A DNA stretch of 9,009 nucleotides from assembly GCA_902493155.1 (NCBI GenBank), contig CABUOE010000084.1, forward strand, positions 1 through 9,009, in the 5' to 3' direction. This DNA comes from an uncultured Eubacteriales bacterium (GTDB lineage: Bacteria; Bacillota; Clostridia; Oscillospirales; Ruminococcaceae). Positions 1 through 5,582 of the stretch are shown piece by piece (within the stretch, counting starts at the first letter, position 1; every line of letters starts with the position of its first letter). The notes below the pieces were generated by a model. The model worked only from the letters and a program-made list of their open reading frames with translations, made no database searches and was not told the origin of the DNA. Position numbers and translations under genes: made by a program.

Positions 1-1
1 A

Positions 2-190
2 TACCAGTCAGCCGCGACCAACACCGGACACCGCTCAGCCGCGACCAACACGGGAAACCAGTCAGCCGCGACCAACACGGGATACCAGTCAGCCGCGACC
101 AACACGGGATACCAGTCAGCCGCGACCAACACCGGATACTACTCAGCCGCGACCAACACCGGACACCGCTCAGCCGCGACCAACACCGGA
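2..190 (+). repeat. tandem array of seven 27-bp repeats
   Basis: Seven head-to-tail 27-bp units lie in frame inside the first gene, at 2-28, 29-55, 56-82, 83-109, 110-136, 137-163 and 164-190. Codons 3 to 9 (TCA GCC GCG ACC AAC ACS GGA, S being C or G) are identical except for one silent ACC/ACG change. All amino-acid differences fall in codons 1 and 2 (TAC, CAC or AAC, then CAG, CGC or TAC). Identity even at silent positions points to recent duplication or homogenisation. The array may extend upstream of the window. Confidence 0.95.
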
Positions 191-394
191 AAAGACAGTG
201 TAGCAATTGCAACCGGATATGATAGCAAAGCAAAGGCATGTAAGGGCTCTGCAATTGTCGTGTGCGAGCGTGGTGAGTGGAATGGGATTACATATCCCTT
301 GATTGCAATTAAGGCCGCTATCGTGGATGGAAAAATTTTAAAAGAGAATACCTTTTACAAATTAGTGGATGGGGAGTTTGTAGAATGCGAATGA
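2..394 (+). CDS. repeat-containing phage accessory protein, C-terminal part (5' end outside window)
   Basis: The frame is open from the first bases to TGA at 392-394, so only the last 130 residues are visible. It begins with seven copies of a nine-residue unit, X-X-S-A-A-T-N-T-G, where X-X is YQ, HR, NQ, YQ, YQ, YY, HR. Two degenerate units follow (KDSVAIATG, then YDSKAKACKG), and a unique tail of about 47 residues ends in LVDGEFVECE. Short Ser/Ala/Gly-rich repeats of this kind resemble the head repeats of trimeric autotransporters, which form stacked beta-rolls; that fold is my inference. From memory, proteins with this repeat-plus-tail design (DUF7666-like) occur in phages of gut Firmicutes, with no known function. 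No signal peptide or membrane segment can be judged because the N-terminus is missing. It lies upstream of the recombination genes, separated by a 93-bp gap with a hairpin. Confidence 0.75.
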   Translation, partial: YQSAATNTGHRSAATNTGNQSAATNTGYQSAATNTGYQSAATNTGYYSAATNTGHRSAATNTGKDSVAIATGYDSKAKACKGSAIVVCERGEWNGITYPLIAIKAAIVDGKILKENTFYKLVDGEFVECE

Positions 395-405
395 AAAAAG
401 AAATC

Positions 406-438
406 GCGCCCAGTCGAGCGGCAACTCGGACTAGGCGC
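406..438. other. imperfect hairpin in the gap before the early genes
   Basis: GCGCC (406-410) pairs with GGCGC (434-438), AGTC (412-415) with GACT (429-432), and GAG (416-418) with CTC (425-427). There is one C/A mismatch, one bulged G and a six-base loop (CGGCAA). On the + strand it is followed by CAGAAAAAACT, with no T-run, so it is not a classic terminator in the operon direction. Read on the - strand it is followed by a T-rich stretch (GATTTCTTTTTT), which could serve as a terminator for antisense transcription, although no - strand gene is seen here. It could instead be an RNA processing or attenuation structure. Confidence 0.5.
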
Positions 439-471
439 ACAGAAAAAACTATCAACCTCAATATACCAGAT

Positions 472-478
472 AAGGAGG
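472..478 (+). promoter_or_regulatory. strong ribosome-binding site deciding the start at 488
   Basis: AAGGAGG lies 9 bases before ATG 488 and only 3 bases before the in-frame TTG at 482. The spacing favours ATG 488. This is one of the strongest Shine-Dalgarno sites in the window and opens the early gene block. Confidence 0.75.
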
Positions 479-487
479 AATTTGTCA

Positions 488-883
488 ATGACTGAAAATA
501 CTTTGGTATATCCAAGACGCACTGTTTGGTACAGAGACTCTCGCCCAATTTGTAGAGTGTGCGGAAATCATTTTGATAATGAGGACGGAATTGACGAAGT
601 GATGTGCGAAGATTGCTACAAAGAATCTTTTACTTTTGATATGGGAAAACAATATGTCTTAAATCACATCACAGAGTTCTTCGAATGGCGATATGACATC
701 GTATATCATAAAAATGATAACTGCAAAGATTTGGATGAGATATTTTTTAAAGACTATTTCCTCGGACACAAATTTAAACCCAGGGATTTGAGGAAATACG
801 ACGAAGAAACTTTAAAAGACTACTGTCGGGATGTGGATAAGGAGCAATGGGCCCGATTTGTACTGAAAGAGAGGGACTTGTAA
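488..883 (+). CDS. small four-cysteine (zinc-ribbon-like) phage protein, unknown function
   Basis: A 131-residue soluble protein that I do not recognise. Near the N-terminus it has two CxxC pairs, C22-RV-C25 and C40-ED-C43, separated by 14 mostly polar residues; this is the spacing of a small zinc ribbon. The rest (about 44-131) is rich in aromatic and charged residues, with FFEWRYDI and a repeated KDY pattern, and is probably helical. No signal peptide or membrane segment is seen. ATG 488 is preferred over TTG 482 because AAGGAGG at 472-478 is at proper distance. Its stop TAA overlaps the next ATG (TAATG), so it is translationally coupled to the annealing protein. A DNA-binding or regulatory role is possible from the finger and position, but this is inference. 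Confidence 0.8.
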   Translation: MTENTLVYPRRTVWYRDSRPICRVCGNHFDNEDGIDEVMCEDCYKESFTFDMGKQYVLNHITEFFEWRYDIVYHKNDNCKDLDEIFFKDYFLGHKFKPRDLRKYDEETLKDYCRDVDKEQWARFVLKERDL

Positions 884-1950
884 TGTCAGAAGATAAAAAA
901 GCAATGGAAACCACAAACGAGAGTAAGGCAAGACCGAAACATGAGCTTCAAACCACCCTTACAAACGCCGCCTCCACTTTTCTTCCTGTGTTTGAGAAAC
1001 AGATGGAAGAAAGCAACATTACCCTTGGGAACTATGCAAAGCAATGCGCCTATGCTACAGTGATTGCCTTAAACCGATTGATTCAGGACAATTGCCTGAT
1101 GTGGGGCGATCTGGACAAAAGCAACATTGTTGACATCATCACCTCAGTCGCCGGAATGGAATTAAACCCAAACGCACAGCCCCGCGAGGTGTACTTTACT
1201 CTCCGTAACAAAAAAGTCAAGAAAGTAGACCCCAACACCGGGCATTCGGTTGAAGGATGGGTCAAAATGATTGAAATGGGGATAGAGGGCGACGGAAACG
1301 ACGCAATCTTAAACCGATTTGGCCGGAATGTCTCAATGGTTCATCGACACTGGGTTGTGCGGGAAAATGACGAGTTTACCTACCCTTCGATGGACGGGTT
1401 AACGGTTACGCCTCCAAAGTGGATTCCGAAGGGCGGCGGACAATGCGTGAGGGTGGTGTACCCAATCACATTTAAAGATGGGACCACCGAATACTACATC
1501 TGCGAACGATATGAAGTACTCAACAACCTTTTTGCTCATATCAGCAATAATATGATGAACGAAACCTTTGGTATCTGCGCCGACCGGTTTAAAGCGAACG
1601 CTGAACAGAAAAAGCAGATTGCAGCAAAAAAGAAGGAGTATATGGATAAAGCCAAGGAAGAAGGCTTTGAAGTGCTTGACGACCCAGAATTTGAGCATTG
1701 GATTTCTTCGGCCTGGCGATCCGAATATTCTCGTGAAAGTATGATTATCCGAAAGATGCGAAATAATATCGTCAAAAAAATTCCAAAAGATTTTTCCATC
1801 CCACAGGGGGCCATTTCCTATTCCCAGAGCGAGGAAGGTGGATTCCCGTCTGAGAAGGTAATCGAAACCGATTTTGAAGAGGTGGGAATTACCCAGAACC
1901 GGGATGAAAAGAATCGTCTGGAAGAATTGAATCAATCATTGGGGGCTTAA
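883..1950 (+). CDS. recT: RecT-like single-strand DNA annealing protein
   Basis: A 355-residue protein, probably the phage single-strand annealing protein that pairs complementary DNA after exonuclease resection. Supporting features are the central segment MELNPNAQPREVYFTLR (about 92-108), which corresponds to the conserved 'LxPN...AYLIPY'-type core of RecT proteins. A second is the C-terminal segment ESMIIRKMRNNIVKKIPKDF (about 285-304), which resembles the RecT 'K-T-x-x-R-R-L...K-x-x-P' element. A Lys/Glu-rich helix (about 236-260) precedes it, and the acidic tail ends in LGA. Position directly before a PD-(D/E)XK exonuclease supports the call. Similarity is weak at sequence level; an Erf-like or other annealing family is the alternative. 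ATG 883 was chosen because AGAGGGA lies 6 bases upstream and it overlaps the previous stop; an ATG at 847 inside the upstream gene lacks a good site. Confidence 0.68.
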   Translation: MSEDKKAMETTNESKARPKHELQTTLTNAASTFLPVFEKQMEESNITLGNYAKQCAYATVIALNRLIQDNCLMWGDLDKSNIVDIITSVAGMELNPNAQPREVYFTLRNKKVKKVDPNTGHSVEGWVKMIEMGIEGDGNDAILNRFGRNVSMVHRHWVVRENDEFTYPSMDGLTVTPPKWIPKGGGQCVRVVYPITFKDGTTEYYICERYEVLNNLFAHISNNMMNETFGICADRFKANAEQKKQIAAKKKEYMDKAKEEGFEVLDDPEFEHWISSAWRSEYSRESMIIRKMRNNIVKKIPKDFSIPQGAISYSQSEEGGFPSEKVIETDFEEVGITQNRDEKNRLEELNQSLGA

Positions 1951-1952
1951 AA

Positions 1953-2852
1953 ATGGAACTGACGCGGGAAAACTATTACACCCCGGAAGCAGACTGGGCG
2001 TTTATGAGCTGCTCCCAGTATCAGGGCTTTATGGAATGTGAAGCCCAGCAGATGGCAAAGCTGGAAGGCCGGTGGAAAGGGAAGGACACTACTGCATTCT
2101 TAGTGGGGAACTACTTCCACAGCTATATGGAAGGGGAACAGGCGCACCGAGAATTCTGCGACGAACACTTTGACGATATTTTCAAAACCAGAGCTAAAAA
2201 AGATGGATCCGTTACCATTAACGGAAAATATTCGGATTTTGAAAAGGCGGATGAGATGATCGAAAGGTGCCTGAGAAACCCTATTGTCCGAAAGTTCTAC
2301 GAGCACCCCGGAGAGGTGGAAAAGATTCTCACCGGAACAATTTTCGGGGTTCCATGGAGAATCAGGATGGATAAATACCTTCCTTACATGAACATCATCC
2401 TCGATTGGAAAACCACAGCCAATATCCGGGAACTCAAATACAATCCAATTACAAAGGAACGGGAAACCTTTGTGGAGGCTCATGGATACCTGATGCGGGC
2501 GGCGGTGTACTCTGAAATCGTCAAACAGATGATTCAAACAGACGTCGACCCTCAGTTTATCATCGTTGCCGTATCCAAACAGGAATATCCAGACCTTGAT
2601 ATCCTTTCTATTAACCACCGGCAGCGATGGGACATAGAACTTGAAGAGATCAAAAGGAATCTCCCGCATATTCAGGAGGTCAAATCCTACCGGCAGCAGG
2701 CACGGCGCTGTGGACAGTGCGATTACTGCCGGGCCACCAACAAAGTCACGAGAATTAAACCGTATTACGAGCTGAAACCCGAGTTTAAGGAGGAATTTGA
2801 GTACGATGCTTTTCCTGAAAAACCGGATACGGGGAAATCTGAATTACTGTGA
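1953..2852 (+). CDS. PD-(D/E)XK exonuclease (DUF3799/YqaJ-like), partner of the annealing protein
   Basis: A 299-residue nuclease of the RecB/lambda-exonuclease superfamily; the N-terminal pattern (YYTPEADWAFMSCSQYQGF) is typical of phage PDDEXK proteins classed as DUF3799. Candidate catalytic residues are H56 and E60 in VGNYFHSYME, D140 in RIRMDKYL, and D151-x-K153 in IILDWKTTAN, with a helix around 177-186 (HGYLMRAAVY) matching the usual Q-x-x-x-Y element. It would degrade one strand of double-stranded ends to load the RecT-like protein. A cysteine cluster C253-GQ-C256-DY-C259, with C20 and C29 near the N-terminus, recalls the iron-sulfur cluster of AddB and Cas4. The start is 2 bases after the previous stop, with GGGGG 7 bases upstream of ATG. 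The 3' end overlaps the next gene by 47 bases. Confidence 0.88.
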   Translation: MELTRENYYTPEADWAFMSCSQYQGFMECEAQQMAKLEGRWKGKDTTAFLVGNYFHSYMEGEQAHREFCDEHFDDIFKTRAKKDGSVTINGKYSDFEKADEMIERCLRNPIVRKFYEHPGEVEKILTGTIFGVPWRIRMDKYLPYMNIILDWKTTANIRELKYNPITKERETFVEAHGYLMRAAVYSEIVKQMIQTDVDPQFIIVAVSKQEYPDLDILSINHRQRWDIELEEIKRNLPHIQEVKSYRQQARRCGQCDYCRATNKVTRIKPYYELKPEFKEEFEYDAFPEKPDTGKSELL

Positions 2853-3096
2853 AGAATGTTTGTCCCCAATCAAATGGGTATACGACGGCTTCTATTGGAT
2901 ACCCTGTAACCCAGAACCGGTGTACTTTTATCCCCATGAGGGGCGCTGCACCGTCTTTTACAAAGGGGAGCTTCACAGAGATGCCCTTCTATACCGTAAT
3001 GATTTAAACCGCCCTGATAAGCCCGTCGCCGGATTGGAACCCCACATTTTTACATGTAGTTTCAGGCAAAACGGAAGAAAATGGGTAGATACATGA
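2806..3096 (+). CDS. small zinc-ribbon-like phage protein, unknown function
   Basis: A 96-residue protein with an N-terminal C15-EE-C18 pair followed by PIKWVYDGFYWIPCNPEPVY, and a C-terminal H80-IFT-C84. Small phage proteins with this layout (CxxC, an aromatic strand, 'PCxPEPV', then HxxxC) are common in Firmicutes phages and probably bind zinc through C15, C18, H80 and C84; C34 and C48 are extra. Function is unknown. ATG 2806 is chosen because AAGGAGG (2787-2793) is 12 bases upstream; the in-frame TTG at 2797 is only 3 bases from it. The gene begins inside the exonuclease gene, and its TGA overlaps the next ATG as ATGA, so expression is probably coupled on both sides. Confidence 0.75.
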   Translation: MLFLKNRIRGNLNYCEECLSPIKWVYDGFYWIPCNPEPVYFYPHEGRCTVFYKGELHRDALLYRNDLNRPDKPVAGLEPHIFTCSFRQNGRKWVDT

Positions 3097-3743
3097 TTAC
3101 CACAGCTAAAATATTATCATATGATGGCCGGAGGCTTCTACTTGAACCCGAAACCAGCCTTGAAAGGGAGTTGCTCAAAAAGCAAATCGGGCTTGTGGAA
3201 CTAAGGCTGTCGGACGGGCGGGAGATATCCAACGAACAGCGAAAAAAGATATTTGCAATCATACGAGACATTTCTTTGTGGAGCGGCCACGACCCGGAAT
3301 ATTTGCGGCAATACCTCACATGGGATTTCAGGAGTCAAAACGGCGTTGACATGTTTTCGCTCTCCAACGTCGATATGACAACGGCAAAAGAATTTATCAA
3401 TTATCTCATTGACTTCTGCTTTTATCACAGTATCCCCACAAAGGACACCCTCTTAGACCAAACGGACGACATTGGAAAGTATCTGTATCTCTGCTTGGAA
3501 CACCGGAAGTGTGCGGTCTGCAATCAAGCTGCGGAGGTACACCATGTCAACCGTGTTGGGATGGGAAGGGACCGGGAAAAGATTGTACATGTTGGGCTAA
3601 AGGCAATTTCCCTTTGTGGAAAGCACCATGATATGGCCCACAGGGACGAACAGGCATTGTTTACAAAATACTGCATCTACGGAATCCCACTGGATGAATA
3701 CTTGTGTAAACGCCTGACGCTGAACACCAAGCAAAGGGGGTGA
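3093..3743 (+). CDS. putative HNH nuclease (HNHc_6 family)
   Basis: A 216-residue protein. The N-terminal 120 residues (AKILSYDGRRLLLEP, then REISNEQRKKIFAIIRDIS) match the pattern I know from phage 'putative HNHc nuclease' proteins next to recombination genes. The C-terminal nuclease part has C140-AV-C143, H150-H151, C175-GK-H178-H179 and H183: two CxxC/CxxH pairs likely bind zinc, and the HH pair plus the later His form the beta-beta-alpha metal site. It probably nicks or cuts branched DNA during recombination, but the substrate is unknown. ATG 3093 is chosen because it forms an ATGA overlap with the previous stop and gives the usual short N-terminus; ATG 3081 (four residues longer) has GGAAG only 3 bases away. 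Its TGA overlaps the next gene's GTG. Confidence 0.85.
   Translation: MITTAKILSYDGRRLLLEPETSLERELLKKQIGLVELRLSDGREISNEQRKKIFAIIRDISLWSGHDPEYLRQYLTWDFRSQNGVDMFSLSNVDMTTAKEFINYLIDFCFYHSIPTKDTLLDQTDDIGKYLYLCLEHRKCAVCNQAAEVHHVNRVGMGRDREKIVHVGLKAISLCGKHHDMAHRDEQALFTKYCIYGIPLDEYLCKRLTLNTKQRG
3733..3743 (+). promoter_or_regulatory. near-perfect Shine-Dalgarno placed for TTG 3748, not GTG 3740
   Basis: AAAGGGGGTGA differs at one position from the 11-base complement of the 16S rRNA 3' end (AAAGGAGGTGA). Its GGGGG core ends 7 bases before TTG 3748, while GTG 3740 lies inside it and cannot use it. It therefore points to TTG 3748 as the real or ancestral start of the initiator gene. It overlaps the end of the HNH gene. 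Confidence 0.8.
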
Positions 3744-4609
3744 GCGGTTGGCTCGTCCACAGAAAAGAGGCCTTGACTACTTTTGATGTGGACATTTTTT
3801 CAGATCGGAAGATCAAAGCACTAATGGCGCGATTTGGAGCGGACGGATTTACTTTTTATCAATATATCCTCTGTGAAATCTACAAAGATAATGGATACTA
3901 TTTCCAAGCAGACGATGATTTCATAGATATGTCCGCCGCCGACCTCAACATGAGCGTTGAAAAAATAGGGCAGATATTGAACTTCTTGCTGTCACGGTCA
4001 CTGCTAGATAGCACACTTTTTCAGTCGGACAAGGTTCTAACTTCCCACGGAATACAGATGCGTTACCAGATGGCTAAAAAAACAGCCAATCAGCAAACTA
4101 ACATCTATGTAGAGGAAAAGTTTTGGATTTTATCAGAGAGCGAGACCCAAAGCTTTATTAAGGTGCGCCACAACTCAAATTATTTAGGAAATAAAGGGAA
4201 TTGTTTTCTAAATAATAAAGATTCTTTCGGAAAAAACGCCACAAAAGAAAAGAAAGAAAAAGAAAAGAAAATAAATAAAATAGACAGGTCGTCGGTCGTC
4301 AAAGATCTCCTTATCTATTTGGATACCAAATTGCATGTATCCAGCCGGGGAGCGGCAGCGGACTTTGAGTATTTTCTCTCCTCTGGTATGCAGGAGGAAG
4401 TCATTAAGGATGCGATCGCAGAGGCGGAAAAGAGGGGAAAGCCCTATTCTTATGCGCAAGGGATTATGCGCAACCGCCTGGAAGAAGGGAAGCTGACGAT
4501 GAAGGATGTAGAAAGGAGCAATGACAATGGAGGGAATGGCAAGCCTATCCCAGAGCATACAGAGGATAGTGAACAACCTTGGGGTCAACTTGGAGTTACC
4601 TTGCTCTGA
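3740..4609 (+). CDS. DnaD-like replication initiator (Lin1244/Lin1753-type N-terminus, DnaD-type C-terminus), start region frameshifted
   Basis: The open frame gives 289 residues. From residue 15, FDVDIFSDRKIKAL...GADG...YILCEIYKDNGYY is a Lin1244/Lin1753-type (DUF4373) winged-helix domain, ending near LTSHGIQMRYQMAK (100-113). A Lys/Glu/Asn-rich linker (about 144-183) follows, then a DnaD-type domain (about 184-255) with YSYAQGIMRNRLEEG. Such proteins bind the phage origin and recruit the helicase loader, encoded next. The first 14 residues (SGWLVHRKEALTTF) do not match the family. The expected MARPQKRGLDYF is encoded from TTG 3748 in another frame behind a strong Shine-Dalgarno and ends at TGA 3784-3786. 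GTG 3740 is thus only the longest open start, and the true product may need a +1 shift at TTT-TGA or may be impaired. The 3' end overlaps the loader gene by 83 bases. Confidence 0.8.
   Translation: MSGWLVHRKEALTTFDVDIFSDRKIKALMARFGADGFTFYQYILCEIYKDNGYYFQADDDFIDMSAADLNMSVEKIGQILNFLLSRSLLDSTLFQSDKVLTSHGIQMRYQMAKKTANQQTNIYVEEKFWILSESETQSFIKVRHNSNYLGNKGNCFLNNKDSFGKNATKEKKEKEKKINKIDRSSVVKDLLIYLDTKLHVSSRGAAADFEYFLSSGMQEEVIKDAIAEAEKRGKPYSYAQGIMRNRLEEGKLTMKDVERSNDNGGNGKPIPEHTEDSEQPWGQLGVTLL
3748..3786 (+). other. out-of-frame canonical N-terminus of the initiator, ending at a TTT-TGA junction
   Basis: From TTG 3748 the sequence reads MARPQKRGLDYF followed by TGA (3784-3786). This is the usual beginning of DUF4373 initiators (MARPxKxGLDYF, normally followed by xF/xLDVD). 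The downstream domain continues in the +1 frame at GAT 3785. Because 3781-3784 is TTTT, the phenylalanine tRNA on TTT could re-pair after slipping one base. Compared with a family-like F-P-F, a five-base deletion between TTT repeats would give the same sequence. Confidence 0.75.
4179..4216. repeat. 16-bp imperfect palindrome in the initiator linker, candidate origin element
   Basis: ATTATTTAGGAAATAA (4179-4194) and TTGTTTTCTAAATAAT (4201-4216) are inverted repeats matching at 14 of 16 positions, around a six-base loop (AGGGAA). The two mismatches become G-U pairs in RNA. It lies in an AT-rich stretch, followed by a purine-rich A-tract (about 4229-4285), inside the segment coding for the flexible linker of the replication initiator. 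Phage origins often lie inside the initiator gene, as in lambda O. No clear repeated iterons were found, so an origin role is inference. Confidence 0.45.
4512..4518 (+). promoter_or_regulatory. ribosome-binding site choosing ATG 4527 for the helicase loader
   Basis: AAAGGAG lies 8 bases before ATG 4527 and 2 bases before ATG 4521, so 4527 is the better start. It sits inside the initiator coding region, which makes the loader a nested start rather than one dependent on the upstream stop. Confidence 0.6.
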
Positions 4610-5345
4610 GGAAAAGCTCTTACAGATGCAATGCGATTCGCTCAATAAAATGCAGGGTAATCTCACGGGGTATGACTGCCCGGAATGCAAAAACAGAGGG
4701 TACATCAATGCGATAAAAGACGGGCAAATCATTATGAAAGAGTGCCGTTGCTCCCTGATCCGCCGCAGCATCAAGAATATTGAGCGGAGTGGCCTGAAAG
4801 ACCTGCTCGACCAGTATACCTTTGAGAGCTACCAGGTGGAGGATGGTTGGCAGCGGATCGCGGTTGATTCAGCCAAGCGGTTCCTTCGGGATCATGATGG
4901 AAAATGGTTCTATATCGGCGGACAGGTGGGAGCTGGCAAAACCCATATTTGCACCGCCATTGTGGGGGAGCTCTTAAATATTGGGCTTCCGGCTAAATAT
5001 ATGCTCTGGCGGGATGAAGTAACCTCCCTGAAAGCGAACATTATGGATGATGTGGCATATGGAAGGGCAATGGGGAGGCTGAAAACGGTAAAAGTCCTTT
5101 ACATAGACGACTTTTTTAAGTGCAAGCGGGGGAGTGCCCCGACAGACGCAGAGGTAAAAATCGCCTTTGAAATTTTAAATAGCCGGTATAACAGTAAAAA
5201 CCTCATCACCATTATTTCTAGTGAGCTTAATGTGCAGGATATTCTGTCCATTGACGAGGCGGTTGGAAGCAGGATTTATCACCGTACCAAAGAGTATTGC
5301 CTTGAAATTCCTCGGGATAAAAACAGAAACTACCGTCTTAGATAA
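4527..5345 (+). CDS. dnaC: DnaC-like replicative helicase loader (AAA+ ATPase)
   Basis: A 272-residue AAA+ protein that should load the host replicative helicase onto the phage origin. Near the N-terminus C51-PE-C54 and C73-R-C75 form a probable zinc-binding element, as in many Gram-positive DnaC/DnaI-type loaders. The ATPase core shows Walker A GGQVGAGKT (131-139), Walker B VLYIDD (190-195), an ISSE sensor-like segment (230-233) and an arginine-finger region GSRIYHR (247-253). Length fits the family. It follows the DnaD-like initiator, the usual order. ATG 4527 is chosen by AAAGGAG at 4512-4518; ATG 4521 (two residues longer) and ATG 4536 are alternatives. IstB-like transposition ATPases share the fold, but there is no transposase here and the context favours replication. 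Confidence 0.88.
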   Translation: MEGMASLSQSIQRIVNNLGVNLELPCSEEKLLQMQCDSLNKMQGNLTGYDCPECKNRGYINAIKDGQIIMKECRCSLIRRSIKNIERSGLKDLLDQYTFESYQVEDGWQRIAVDSAKRFLRDHDGKWFYIGGQVGAGKTHICTAIVGELLNIGLPAKYMLWRDEVTSLKANIMDDVAYGRAMGRLKTVKVLYIDDFFKCKRGSAPTDAEVKIAFEILNSRYNSKNLITIISSELNVQDILSIDEAVGSRIYHRTKEYCLEIPRDKNRNYRLR

Positions 5346-5384
5346 AATACAAAATCAGTATACTTTAGAGATAGGAATGGATGA

Positions 5385-5582
5385 ATGGAAGCTGAGAAAC
5401 TGAAAAAATGCTCCCGGTGCGGAAGAGAAATCCGCGCTCAAGCCGTGAGGGATTGCCCCCACGATGCAGTGAATAAGAAATACGGAAAACTGATTTGTTA
5501 CCACTGTTGCAGCCAATGCAGATACAGCCACATCGAGGAAAACGGACAGATTTGCACCTATCAAAGTCACGGAGGGACATAA
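5385..5582 (+). CDS. small cysteine-rich protein, probably zinc-binding, unknown function
   Basis: A 65-residue protein with eight cysteines: C9-SR-C12, C24, C38, C41, C42, C45 and C57, with histidines at 26, 40 and 49. The pairs C9/C12 with C24, and C38-YH-C41-C42-SQ-C45 with C57, suggest two small zinc sites. The protein is basic in the first half, and no membrane segment is seen. Function not recognised; small Cys-rich proteins of this sort occur often in Firmicutes phage early regions. ATG 5385 has AGGA 8 bases upstream; two other nearby ATGs (5377, 5381) stop within a few codons. Its TAA overlaps the ATG of the RusA gene (TAATG), so the two are translationally coupled. Confidence 0.72.
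   Translation: MEAEKLKKCSRCGREIRAQAVRDCPHDAVNKKYGKLICYHCCSQCRYSHIEENGQICTYQSHGGT

Noticed and set aside
2..190. CRISPR array or diversity-generating retroelement target
   Set aside because: The repeats are directly adjacent with no spacers, in frame within a protein. No reverse transcriptase or template repeat is in the window, and the variable codons are not simply changes at adenines.
462..467. TATACC as a -10 promoter box before the gene at 488
   Set aside because: No -35-like hexamer at 16-18 bases upstream, and the match is weak.
1399..2669. Long reverse-strand open frames opposite the annealing protein and exonuclease genes
   Set aside because: They lack ribosome sites and family features, and lie opposite well-supported genes, so they are shadows.
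3784..3786. TGA in the canonical initiator frame as a recoded sense codon
   Set aside because: Reading through TGA in the same frame gives residues unlike the family, while the +1 frame gives FDVDIF. TGA also ends several other genes here normally.
4229..4285. A-rich tract as a transcription terminator or slippage pseudogene signal
   Set aside because: The frame stays open, and the tract encodes a charged linker expected between the two initiator domains.
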